Translations under genes and position numbers: made by a program
The notes under the pieces: generated by a model
The model's database searches: none
What the model saw: only the letters and a program-made list of their open reading frames with translations
Told to the model about the DNA's origin: nothing
Shown here: piece by piece, positions 1 to 11,700 of the stretch
Position numbering within the stretch: position 1 is the stretch's first letter
Layout of the letters: each line of letters opens with the position of its first letter
Assembly: GCF_030936135.1 (NCBI RefSeq)
Contig: NC_082604.1
Coordinates: 3,107,001 to 3,171,000, forward strand
Reading direction: 5' to 3'
Origin: Gavia stellata
Lineage: Eukaryota > Chordata > Aves > Gaviiformes > Gaviidae
Length of the DNA: 64,000 nt

Positions 1-667
1 GAGGTGGCACAAGGGACACAGCATCTTTCAGAGGTAAAGTCGAATGAATTGGAGAGAGCAGGATTGGGCAGAGAGCAAGGGGCAGGGCTGGTACCATCCC
101 TCCTCCCTGCTGCAGAGGAAATGCTAATAAATCACAGAAAAGCCACAGACGCATTGACCTGACTAACCTGCCCTGTGGTGCTGGCTTACAAGTGGCCTTC
201 TGCATCCAGACTCCATCCTCCATTATCATTATCCCCACCCGGCTTTGTCCAAGCAGAAACATCTTCTGGCATCTCTTAAGTGTGGCTATGTGTTGCCATC
301 ACTCCCCCTGTCTTGCGTGCCTACAGCTACCAGGTCTTGGGACTCAGCGTGCTCTAATTGACCAGACCAAAGCCTGGCCTGGCACTGACTGGGTTTTCAC
401 ATGGGCAGAGGGCATGCTGAGAATTACGCGGCTCTAAAGCTGTGTAGACTGGAACGCTGCTACAGGCACGCAGGGAGGCCGCAGGTCTCTAGCAGAGAGC
501 AGAGAGAGAGTGAGCCAAACTTGCTCCAGGCTTCATGTTTTGGGACAAAGTCTCCCGTTTCTCATGTCTAGTGAATGTATCTTCCAGTCCGGTGTGGGGA
601 ATAGGGTGGTCTGGGTTCCCTTCTCAGGAAGATTGTCATTGGATGTCTAACTTCTGCTTTTTATTTG

Positions 668-673
668 AATAAA
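668..673 (+). terminator. Candidate poly(A) signal AATAAA
   Basis: An AATAAA hexamer on the + strand is followed within about 50 bases by TG-rich sequence. A second AATAAA lies at 126-131. If a + strand gene ends left of C3orf70 (EHHADH by human synteny), one of these could be its cleavage signal. No coding exon in the window supports this, so it may be a chance hexamer. Confidence 0.2.
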
Positions 674-1589
674 AGTGCTTGGATTATCTGATGACAGATG
701 ATATAATCTCATATGGAAAAGCAAAAAAAGGAAAATGTGCTTGTGCTTTCTTTATACGTACCTCCATCGCTTCTCTACACAGTAGAATTAGATCATTTTC
801 CTGTTGGGGTGGGGGTGTTGTGTTTGAAAAGGCTGCATGCTTCTTTTTTCTAAATATGTCTTATTTTGCCCTTTATCTACCCCTCTCCTTCAGTGGGTGA
901 GGGTGCAAAACCGAGGGCAGGAAACCCTTCAGAAGTCACAAGCCAACCCAAGTGCCTGGTTCCAGGGAGGATTTTTCTCCGGGACCAGAGAAGGAGCTAA
1001 CTCTAGGCCCAGCAAACTGCTGCAGTTTCCCCCGAATGACTTGTGTGCCACAGCTGAGAGCAATCCAGCGTTTGCTCAAAGGTGAAGCGCTGCTTCCACG
1101 CGGGCAGACTCCGCGTGACGTGTTACACAACAGCACTGGCTGGTGCTGGCGGCTGTCATGTCATCTGCAGGACAGCTCTGGACACAGTGCACTGCCCGGG
1201 CTAACATCCCTTCTCCTGTGCCTCGTGCCGTGGTGTTCACCCGTACTGGAGTCAGGAAAGGGTGATTCCGCTTGCAGTGGGAGCAGGCTTGCAGAGGAGA
1301 GGGCATGCCCTCCCTCTGTAGGAGAGATGCCGGTCTCAGGATATCGAGACCCACGAGCTTCTACCCTGTGGCCAAAATGCCTCTTCTCACCTGCAGCACT
1401 TTTGTGCTGGTGCATTTGATGTGCCCATTCCCCTTCTCATCTCCCCTCACAGAAATTACTGAGAACAGAGGGTGTTCACACTAGTAACGTCTCTCCTGAC
1501 AGAAGTTCATTTGTAAATTCCTATCGACCAAAGCAGCATAGCATTGATCTGTCTGCCTTACATCCCAGCCAGCCATCAGTGACACTGCT

Positions 1590-1780
1590 GGCGCTGAGAG
1601 GTTGCATTCGCAGCTCCGAGAGGGCAGGCGCGAGGCTCCCCGCAGCTGGCAGGAGCGTGCGGGAGTCCCTGCCTCTCGACTGCTCTGCTCCCGGCCGGGC
1701 GAGAGCACGCCAAAGGACAACCGCAGCTCCCCGGACCCCAGCCCCCCAGAGCAGCGGCCCGTGCTCAGCAGCCTGATTCG
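1590..1780. promoter_or_regulatory. Small CpG-rich cluster
   Basis: A hand count gives about 18 CpG dinucleotides in roughly 190-210 bases, in sequence that is otherwise CpG-poor for several kilobases on either side. It lies about 3.8 kb upstream of the C3orf70 start codon. It could be a distal promoter, an enhancer or the start of a non-coding transcript. It could equally be a local GC peak. No TATA box or start site is evident. Confidence 0.3.
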
Positions 1781-4700
1781 AAGCCCTTGGTGTCTTCTGA
1801 CATCCAATCTAATCAGAAAGCACCAGCCTGTTTCTGTGAGCCTCTTTGGTAAATTGTTAAAATAACAGCCTTGCAAAGTCCCCGATCAGCTCAAATATGC
1901 AGTGATACCAGAAATATGCCCATGAGTGAAATGTTTCTTCATTTAACAGGGAGAGAACACGGCCCCACGCAGAGGAGAACTTGATAACCGTTTGGTACAG
2001 GATTAGTTTTCCCACCTGTCTTTTTAAACCAGCTAACTATTTTCACTCAGTGAGAAACTATCTGTTAAAAATGTTTTCCAGGTAAAACCATCCCTACCGG
2101 CGAGGAATGTCCCCGGCTCTGCTTGCTCGTTGCAAGTCCGACCCTTCTAAGCTATAGGAGTGTGAGCTGAGGTTGCACAGTTCTCCGGCACGGTGAGGCC
2201 TTGGCGACAGACGCACATTGCACGCTGGCTCTAGTCCATCCTTAATCTTTGGGCCCTGCTTCTACTTTCATGTGAGTGTCTGGCTGCAGATCTGTGGTTT
2301 CTGCACAGCGGGGACGCTTGCTTTCGGTGCTGAGGATATTCGGTTTCAGTCCTGCGAGTACCCGTGGTCTCTCGCATGCAGCTGCAGAATTGTTAGATGT
2401 CTTTAATTAAGTCAGTGAACTCTGCCAGTGCAGCAGATGCCTCCATTAACTGCTCAGCCACAGGCATTTTGCAAAACAGTAAAGAATGGGAGTGCACCAA
2501 AGGAGAGAATTGCTTTAGCTTTGATCAGCGTGTCCCCTGCAGCACTGGGCCTTCAAAGGGAGGCAAAAAGCTCCCTGCCTTACTGCGTGCGAAGAAGCAG
2601 TGTCCTGCAGCCCATGTCCGAATGGGGCGGGACACCTGAGTCTTGCTAGACGCATCTACACCCGTTTCTGTAACCCATAGTTCACCTTCCTTCACTTTAT
2701 TTCTTTTTAACAGAAAAGTGATCTTACAGCCCAGGCTGGGTCCGAGAGTGGCTCTGGAGGCAGTTCTCCTTGGGCCGGAGGTCTCATGGGAGCTGAGCTG
2801 CATCCCCTGTTTGCTGCTGGCGGGCTCCAGGGAACAGGAGGACAACAGGACAGTGTCAAAGAAACACCTGATTTTGCACTCAGTTTCTCCTCTGCTTGCA
2901 AACAGCTGAGCAAGGTCCTGAGGGTTGGCAGATTTCAGTGGGATTTCAGCAAAACAAAAGCAGGTAAGCCTTGAGAAGTCATTCAAAAGACGCTTTCCAG
3001 TGCAATTAACCCCGGAGGCATTTAAAACGTACAGGCCTGCGAAGCTCCCTCAGTCCTGATGACCGGTGCTGAGGAAGGCTCAAAGCCCCCTGCTCGGTGC
3101 AGCTGGGCACCCACCTCCTGCCCAGTTAGGCTGAATTTCACGGGTCCCATCCCTGAGGCACGCTGTAAACCTCCCTGCCACCCTCAGCCAGTTCCAGCTG
3201 CTTTTGTCCCAGCAATCAAAACCAGCCCCAGAAACGTCCCTTCAGCCTGGTGAAAAGCTCTCCCTCGCGCCAGAGGCAACCATCTGCTGAGAGGGAGAGG
3301 CTGTAGCCTCCACTTGCACATCCCAGGGATGCGAGGGCATAAGCTGGGACGCAGTCGCGTGTGCCCAGGGCTCACCTGGCACTGAAATGCTGCAGGAGGG
3401 AGTGAAAGACTCCCCGGGACAATGGAAGGGCAGGAAGGGCAGCAGCAGACCAGGTGTGTGCTGACCGTCCACGTGCATTGCGTTGAAAGGAGCCGGGCGT
3501 ACCGCGGGTGAGCGTTCCAGCCCTCCCGCTCTGGCGTCTGGCCCATCTGCCGAGGCAAAGTGCTCGTCCCCACTCCTAGCAATGAGGGAGGGCTCAATTC
3601 AGAAGGGACCAGCAGGACCTTTTTGTGCAGCCTCCATCGTAACACAGAGGCTTCCCCCAAAGAGCCCTGCACCATCCGGCCGGTTCACTCCATCCTCCAG
3701 CGCCTTTGCTGGGTGGGGGAAGGGGGCTGTGGGGGTGCAGGTGGGGAGTATTGCGTAAATGCATATGGCAAACAGGTTTGGCAGCCTGACCGGGGGACAG
3801 AGCAGTGCACAGGGTAGGAGCTGCTCACCTGGACGTGCTGGTTTGGCGGGTCTCAGCCTTGTGCCTGGCTCAGCACCGCTGCAAGCGGTGAAAGGTCCCA
3901 GGGCCAGCAGCGCTGCCGGGAGCTGGTGTGCACTGCAAGTCAGGGACGATGGTCAGAGGTTGTTCAAAGTCTCAGTGCAACTCTCTGCTCTGCAGTTATC
4001 ACCCATATCCCTTGTTTTTACCCATAAAGTGCGTAGCCGATCACAGTGATACAGCTGCGGCTTCATTGTTCTTAAGCTCTTTTTGTCGGCAGGAAGCAAA
4101 TGATTCTCTCAGAGCATCTTCAGGAGGGTGTACAGCATGGGGACACCTCTAGGATCTCTCCCAAGGACAGACCCCAAAGGAACTGTCTGGGAATATTCTG
4201 GAGAACACAGAAAAATAAGTATTTTTTGACTACTTCTGACAAAGTGCTATTGGGTATTGCACAAAGATAAGTGACTACGAAAACGACCAGTTTGATTTCT
4301 GTTGTAACAGAAAGCTGACTTCAGCTCTCTTAGTGCTGAGCAGAGGAGCAATAAAAGCAAAATTTCCTTTCAGACGTGACAGGGAAACAAGCCCACCGCT
4401 ACATTTAGGAGACCAAATAATGTAGCCACTGCTCAAGATAAATCCAAACTTTAATTTTGGCCTAAAGCTACCATTGTTGGAAAATAACAATACACTTTCA
4501 TATCATTATTAAGCAGAATTATATCTACTGATTATTTTACAAAACGGAAGGCAAAGTTTAGCAGTGTTTTTAAAATCACTGCATGCTTAGAAAGAAACGG
4601 TTTTCCTGATTAGATGACCTAAGTAGCGTGAAGAATCAAATGCAAACCAAGCACCGCCAGTGCCAGGGGCCACGTCTGCGAGCAGCTCGGTCTCCTGCTC

Positions 4701-4784
4701 CGTTGCCTCTGGCACCGCAGGGACGATCGGTGCCCGCCTGCCTCGTACAACAGCCACGGGCCGCACGCTGGGAGCGCCCCGGGT

Positions 4785-5080
4785 CAGAGAATCAGAGAAT
4801 CAGAGAATCACTAAGGTTGGAAAAGACCTGTAAGATCATCAAGTCCAATCATTACAAAAAAAACCAACAAACCCACACCACACAACACCACACAAACAAA
4901 CAAAACCACACCACACAGCACCATGCCCATCAAGCCAGGTCTCACAATGCCACATCCACACGCTCCTTGAATACATCCAGTGATGGTGACTCCACCACCT
5001 CCCTGGGCAGCCTGTTCCAGTGCTTCACCACTCTCTCAGGAAAGAAATTTTTCCTAATATCGAGTCTGAACTTGTACCCG
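4785..5080 (-). mobile_element. CR1 LINE fragment, 3' end
   Basis: This is a truncated avian CR1 (chicken repeat 1) non-LTR retrotransposon in minus orientation. On the + strand it begins with three tandem copies of an AGAGAATC-type octamer, the complement of the terminal repeats at CR1 3' ends. Typical CR1 blocks follow: GGTTGGAAAAGACCT, then GGTGACTCCACCACCTCCCT, then TTTTTCCTAATAT. An A/C-rich low-complexity insert (about 4855-4920) separates the tail from the rest. The 5' part of the element is missing, as is usual for CR1. It ends within a few tens of bases of the C3orf70 CpG island. Confidence 0.9.
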
Positions 5081-5490
5081 ACCGTGCCATCCCGCCCGCC
5101 TGCCTCCTTCTCACGCTCCTTGGAGCCAGGCGGGCTTGGCCGGGACCGGCCGCTGCTCCCGCCGCTGCGGGATGCCTTCGGAGATCACTGAAATCTCCCA
5201 ACGGGTCAAAACGTACGGCCGTGCCCTGGCGCGCAGCGTTCCCGGGGGGACCCAGCCGCGACCTCCGCCCCGCCCCGCCCGTGGGACGCCGCCACCGCCC
5301 GCCTCGCTGCCGGAGCGGCTTCGCCCTCGGGCCACCGCCGCACAGCCCGGCCCGGCTCCGGGCGGGAGGTGCCGAAGGAGGGGCGGGGCGGGGCGGGGCG
5401 GAGCCGGCGGGGCGGGCGGCCGGGCCCTGCCCGCGGCGCTGCCCCCCGCGGCGCTGGGCGGGCGGGCGGTCCGCGCTGCGGCTCGGCGCC

Positions 5491-5545
5491 TTCTCCTCCT
5501 CCTTCTCCTCCTCCTCCTCCACCACCTCCTCCTCCTCCTCCTCCT
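5491..5545 (+). repeat. (CCT)n pyrimidine tract in 5' UTR
   Basis: A nearly pure CTC/CCT trinucleotide tract of about 55 bases ends about 42 bases before the C3orf70 start codon. The other strand is a GGA repeat, a sequence type able to form purine-rich tetraplex or triplex (H-DNA) structures. The tract is probably transcribed as part of the 5' UTR. Confidence 0.85.
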
Positions 5546-5586
5546 GGCCGCTGCGGCGCGGGGGCTGCGGGCGGAGCGGCGGCGCC

Positions 5587-5764
5587 ATGAGCGGGGCGGC
5601 GGCGGCGGCGAAGAGCGAGAAGCTGGACGAGGCTCAGGCGCTGGCCCGCAGCTGCGCGGGCAGACCCGACTTCCAGCCCTGCGACGGGCTCTCGCTCTGC
5701 GCCACCCACAGCCACGGCCGCTGCTTCCGCCTCCACTGGTGCTGCCACCTGGGATGGTGCCACT
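5587..5764 (+). CDS. C3orf70: C3orf70 coding exon 1
   Basis: This exon holds 178 coding bases: residues 1-59 plus the first base of the Cys60 codon. It ends at CACT followed by the donor GTGAGTGAG, close to the ideal consensus. It carries the conserved [11 protein letters not shown] segment and most of the Cys/His cluster ([13 protein letters not shown], then [11 protein letters not shown]). The human protein has a slightly longer variable stretch before KSEKLDEAQ, which accounts for most of the length difference. Confidence 0.95.
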
Positions 5765-8700
5765 GTGAGTGAGGGAGCGGGCGGGCGCGCGAGCGAGTGA
5801 GGGAGCGCGCGGCCCCGGCGGTCCTCACCCTCCCCGCGCGCCGCGCTGCCCCGGGTCCGCCTCACGGCCCCGCCCCGGCCCGCGGCGGGGGTGCCGGCCG
5901 GGAGGAGCCCGCCCCCCTGAGCTGTCCCTGCCGAGGCGGCAGCGCCGTGGCCTCGCGGCCGCCGGGGAGAGAGCCCGGGGCCGAGCCTGCCGCCGCGGGA
6001 CCCCAAACTTCGGGGCTGCTCGCGGGGCGGGGGGGGGGGGGGGGCGGCTGCAGCGGCGGTGCTCGGAGAGTCGCCTCAGGGCCCGGCGGCCGGACAGCCC
6101 CCGGAGCCGGGGCCGGCCCAAGGGTGAGCTGCGTGCGGCGCTGGCGGCTGCCTTCCCACCCCGCCGCTGCTGTCCCCGGCAGCGGAGGAAGCGTTCCCCA
6201 GCCGCCTGGCTGCCGGTTCTGATGGTTTTCCTCTTACAGGCGTACGGTTTCGGTCTCGTGAGTAGAGAAGTAACTGCTTTAGGATATACGTAGCCGATAG
6301 TTCCCGTTTCAAAACCCAGCGTTGGTCCCACTCCCTTGAAAAGGCGCCCGCCGGCTTTAATATCCGTATTCAAGGTACCGACGTCTATAATCATGGAGGC
6401 TGGGGTTGAACCGGGGAGGTCCAAACATAGTTTGATGAATAATTAATCCCACGGAGCCTCGAAGAGCACAGGCTTTTCAAACAGCGTGTCGGTGTGAGGT
6501 CAGGAGATGGTGACGGAGCTGTGCACTGAGGGCGCGTTGCGTTTTGGAATCTTAAAGCCCGGGTGGTGGGGATTGAAGCCGGACCCTCACGTGAGGGTTG
6601 CTTGGTGCTGCTGAAGATGTCCCTCGAGTCCTGACATCCCCTTCTCCTCGGCAGTCTGTCGCCAGCTCTCCTTGTAATTTAATCTCCTGCATGCATTCCC
6701 CCTCACACACACGCTTTTTGCAAATTTTGCTTAATGGGGAAAAGGGCCTGCCTAAAAAGCCACCTTTTATTTGGATGAGAGCTTCTATTTCAATTAAATA
6801 CACATTCTAGGAATTCCACCTTGGTTTGGGGTCCATTTGAAATCAGTTCCGAACATTTTTTTTTCTCTCGGGGCGCTGAAACGTGTGCCGTGTGGTGGCA
6901 CAGCTGGTTACGAGAGAAGGTGCCATAGTCACCTGCTGCACAGGGAGAGGGATGTCTCATCGGCATTTCATCGATGACACAAAGGCCCTCGAGCTGTCAC
7001 CTAGATACACTCTTCCAAAATTTCTCTAGTCTCAGTTATTTGTGGTCGCCGTCAAGATAGGTGAGCTTATAAGCGCTCTGGGCTACAGGATCGGAGCTCA
7101 AAATGGTGTTTATAAACTGGAGATGTTACCTGAAATTGGTTGGGGATGCTCCTGGGAAGGGGAAGTCAAGTGCGGAGCTGGGAACACCTAGAGAAGAGAC
7201 ATTGCGGAGAAGAACCTGGGGATTAAGATGGATCGCAGACCGAGTGTGCGTCAGCAGCAGGAGGCCTCTGTGGTAGAAAATCCAAACCCAGAACCCGAGC
7301 CTTCACTTGGGGAGGCATTAACAGGAGCGTTGCGAGCGTGCAATTTAATTAGTCTCTTCAGCTCAGGAATGATGAAACCAGACTGATGGGCTCAGTGTTG
7401 AGCATTGCACTTTAAAAAGCTGTAGACAGAGAACTGGGGAGGTTCTGTAGGAGACCGCAGTGATCAGCTTAGAAAATACGGTTTACGAGGGGGTGCGAAA
7501 GCAAAGGGGTTGCTTGGGCTGTAAAAGATTGATGGAGGGAGGGGAGATGAGCTTTGCAGAGTGTAAAGGTAGCCTTGCAAAGAAAGTTGTGTTCTAGTCC
7601 TTCTCTACACAGACTTGGAAGATCACCGGTTATCGCTTAGCTGGGCAAGGAAAGTTTAGGTTTTACATTTTAACTAGGAAGAGCGACGAAGCAAGGGAAC
7701 AGAGTACTTAAGAAGGTGAGGAATCAGGGCCCTTGCAGGCCTTTACGGAAGGCTTAGCCTGGTGTCTCTTAGGAGTTGCACGGAGCTGATTCCCTCTTGG
7801 AAGGACCGCTTGAGATCCCATCCAACCCTTAGCTTCCCTGTGGCAATCATAAGGTTTAAAAATAATTATAGCTTTTGCAAAAAGTACAGACTTCCTTCTT
7901 AATTCCTCCTTTACAGCTAAGGAAACTTTGAGATACATTTGCCCCGTGAAACTGTATGATTTTAAATGAAGGAAGTCACATACCTCATTTTCTTGTTTAA
8001 TCTTCTGAAAGCCGGGAAGAAGAGCGCTCCCTTCTTGCCCTGTTATGTCCTAATGCAAATTTCAGAGCAAAAGATCTCTTTGAATCCTGTTCCTGCAGAA
8101 TGAGTTGAGTTGGACTTAAAAGGGGTAAGGATGAGTCCTATGATGGAAAATTGTACAGAGGTCAGAGATGTAATTAAACCGGGTTGGGAGTTATCTTCCA
8201 TAAAGGCAGTGCTGTAATGCTGGCTTGGGAATCCTCACAGGGTTCTTGAAAGTGGTTTTCTGCGACTCTTAACTGCTGTATTGGGGTACAGGAAGCTCTA
8301 CATCAATTAAAATGGCCTTTGAAGTATTATTTTCCATCAGTGTCCAAGGTCCTGGAGAATGCCAACTCGGTTAAAGTGCACTTACGCTGACAAATTACAA
8401 AAACTCACCACCGCTACAATGAGTAGATTGTCTCCTCATGTGTATTCAGGATCACATCTGCTTACTCCGGTGACAGAAGCAATTTAGCGTTGCAGAGCCA
8501 CTTGGCTATAGAAGTAATAATTGAGAAAGAACCTACTCTGAATTCCCCAAAGCCGTTTTTGTTGGCACGCTCTGAAGTGAGCACTGCTTTAAGCGTTCTC
8601 TTTACCTCCGATGTTTCTCTGTCCGTAAAATGGCAATAATAGCTGGCAGGCGAGCTCACAGAGCCTGTCTAGTGTATCCCAACAGCTCCGAGAACCTCAA

Positions 8701-11700
8701 GTGCTGTGGGCAACTGTATGACTTCTGTGCCTAAGCCTGGGAGTTTAATTCGGGTCGTTTTCAGTCTGTTTCGGGCTTGGTGGGGAGCAGATTTCCCTGT
8801 GAGATGGGAGGTGGTTCTCTAATGTGCCCCTGTGCCTGGGGAGCTCTCAACCCAGCTAAAACCTCGGTAAGCAGGCGCTCGCGAAAAACGCAGCACCGGT
8901 GGGCTTGGGGAGGCTGCAGATGGGAGGGCTGGCAGGGTGCATTGGGTGTCACCGGAGATGCCTGTGGGCATTGGGGGTCCGGGAGAGCAGGCAGCACCTC
9001 GCCTCCTGCTGCAATAGATGTCTACAACACCCTTCCCCTGCGTGCTGCCAGCCATCTGCGCGCCTGCCGGCTCCCGTCTCCACGTGGAAGCGGGATGAGG
9101 GCTCAAGCCTTCTGAGCCCTCTTCCCTGCAGGGGAGAAGGTGTTGGCCCAAGAGGTGTTTTGACTTCAGCCCCTGCGTTTGTCCCGTTACACATTTCTCT
9201 TGCTTGCACGGCGCCCTTTCGGTCTAGCCCTGCGTGCACTCCCCTTGCCAGGGTGACAGCCTCCTGTTCACCTTCCTCCCCTCCCCTCTGACAGCCTTGG
9301 GGGGGTTGGTTTGTTAGATTCGGGTTGAGAGCCTTAAATTACTCAGATCTACTTTTTCCAGAGTCAGAGAAAACACACGCCCGAGGCAGGTCTGCAGCAA
9401 GGTGCCTGCCTTCCTTTCCTCGCCTCGGGATTTCCGCCGCGGCTCTGATTCGCACAGATGCTGCTTGCGAGGCTGCTGGCTGTGTGGTGGTACCTGCTTC
9501 TGTCAGAAGGGATCAGATCCTTGGGGTTACATCTGTCCTGACAGCAAGACTTTGTGTTTTGCTAATTTTACTTCCTTAGAGTTAGCTCACCAGAGAAAGC
9601 ATCACACTTGATACAATTACAAGATTGGCTTCATCCCTGGACAATGCAAAACCAGGGTATTCTGTTGCAACCATGTTCCTTTTTTAATCTGAATATCTTG
9701 CATTGTGTTAAACACCTTGCAAAACTCTCAGTACGTTATGTTGCAGTTATCAAAATTACATTATGAATGCATTACGTTCCACAATACTCGTTTCACAGCA
9801 GTTGTATCAATAGACAGTAATTGCGCTACCTTGTATTAGCCTTTCTGTGATTTTTTTTTTTTTTTTTTTTGCCCTGGTTCAGTATCAAAAAAGCAGGCTT
9901 TTAGTTATGTAAAGCCTCTCATGTATCTTATACTGAAAAATAAACGTGGCAAATAAATCTCAGTTTTGCGAGATTCAGCTGTTTGGACCGTTTACAAGAA
10001 AACAAACCGAGCACGGGTGAAAGCTGTGAGGTCTCCTTTGGGTGGTCAGAAAGGGAAAACAGTTGCTAGGCTCAGACATGTAAAAGGATCGCGGTGGCAG
10101 TATAAGTTTTAAAAAATACAAATGCTCCCCCGCCCTCGCGTTTTGCTAAGTGGTGTATAACGCATGCAGGTGTGCCTTGAAATAGCTTCCTGCTCCCTGC
10201 TGTGCTTCACGTAATTATGGAACTGTTACACCCTGAGTTTAGATCCAGACCTGGCAGCTTCTGCGTGAGGTCAGGCAGGCTTGGCAAGAAACCCAGGAAA
10301 CCGTCATTCCTCGGCCAAGAGGAGAAAATGGGTTTATACGCTGGGTGGCATGCCACGAAGGGCATGTGTTTTCTGGGTGGTTTTGGGGAGAAGGACTTCT
10401 CTCATTTTGGCTGTGCCAGCACGTATTCTGGGGATGCACGATCAGCGTATATTCACATTTCTTGTTCATCTGCCTGCTGACCAGGGAGACCAGGGTTTCT
10501 CTCTTGGCTCTCAGAGCAAGCTCCATCGCTTCCTCATTGTGTCTGTTCTGCGGGCGTCTGCAGGTCCCCCGGAGGTGCACCAGCCAGTCGCAGGTTTGGG
10601 TCTGCGGTCGGTCTCTGCTGTGTGCTTGGGCGGTGAGAGGCGATTATCCATCTCCACAGCTGCTGCCAGGGAGTGAAGCAAATCAGTACAGTCACTGCAC
10701 CTGTGGGTACTCTGAGCAGATATGTTTCTTACATTTTTCTCTACTTGAAATACCAGTGGTTTTATTTGATAACATTTTTAAATAAAAACATTGGTTTTCT
10801 GTCCCCCAAAACTGGTGAAAGCTCTCTGTCGAAGCCAGCCTTGATTATACCTTGTCCAGAGAGAAAGATGTGGTGGTGTGTGTCACATCGTGTCTCCTCC
10901 CCGTCCTCTGGCAGCGTACGCACCCTGGCCCCACGCATCACGGGCTGGTATTTCCCCTGCTACCCAGCGATGTGTGCCGCATGTAAGTAGCTCCGTGCAC
11001 ACAAGTAGCATTTCCGTGGTGTCTCTCCCACCTCTCGAGCGACAGAAACTGTCAGCAGGAGCTCTGACAATCTTTGAAGCCCGTGTAATTATTCAGACCA
11101 CAGTCCGCCTGTGGGAACCATAAGCAGGGAATCAGCAAGGCAGCCTTTCTTTCCTGTAACAGACCACTGTAAGGGAGCTAAAATGGTTATTGAAGGTATT
11201 CAAGTGCGCCGTGACAGAGCTTGGGGGGTCTAAAGAGGAGTTGTGTCTGCCTGCCAGCCAGCTTCTGTTGATCCCTCCATGTTAGAGAAGCAGCTACAGC
11301 CCTGGAGGGGTTCCCAAAATAAGCCCTGGGCTGCTCTGCAGCATTGCATACATTGTAGATCTCCAAAAGCCTCGCTTTTGTTCTAGTGGGTTTTCTTTGC
11401 ATTGGTTTTTGGTGCCACGAAACTCTCCACCACATCCAGGAGAGACCAAAAGGGCAGTAGCGTACCAGTGCTTTACGTGTGTCTGTGTCTGCGAAAGGTG
11501 ACGTAGACTGGAGCTTACTGGAAGTAGCCAGCCTGGCACTAGTGACGGCAACTTGAATTTCAGCAGTGCTGTTCCACAGGGCAAAACTACATCCTGATGA
11601 TTGAGCTGCCGGATAAATGTGAAAAGGGAGTTGTTAACATGCTTACGTTTTAAATTCTGAGACTGAGTATTTGGAGTAACTCGTAAGTTTTTCTTTGTGG

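Larger units (their letters stand above)
1..4784. other. Intergenic DNA upstream of C3orf70
   Basis: No exon could be recognised here on either strand. The open frames are short, overlap in several frames and have no recognisable protein character. By human synteny (VPS8, C3orf70, EHHADH) the 3' end of EHHADH would be expected on this side on the + strand, but none of its C-terminal coding sequence is visible. At most the first several hundred bases could be its 3' UTR. The stretch is mixed-GC single-copy-looking DNA with one CpG cluster near 1.6-1.8 kb. Confidence 0.6.
5090..6220 (+). promoter_or_regulatory. C3orf70: CpG-island promoter of C3orf70
   Basis: About 1.1 kb of very GC-rich, CpG-dense DNA surrounds the first coding exon. 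Overlapping GC boxes (GGGGCGGGGC type, Sp1/KLF class) lie at about 5380-5420. No TATA box is visible, which fits a dispersed CpG-island promoter. The exact start site cannot be read from sequence. An upstream ATG at 5172 lies in a different frame and overlaps the main start, so it would act as an upstream ORF only if transcription begins 5' of it. The coding frame itself stays open upstream of the start codon as far as the CR1 element. Confidence 0.8.

Noticed and set aside
1-4784. Expected 3' coding exon of EHHADH
   Set aside because: No frame on the + strand reads a recognisable EHHADH C-terminus; it must lie further left or be absent.
5020-5586. In-frame open extension upstream of the C3orf70 ATG and multi-frame open frames across 5.0-6.4 kb
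   Set aside because: A product of extreme GC content and repeats (poly-Pro, poly-Gly, poly-Glu reads). The family N-terminus aligns with the ATG at 5587.
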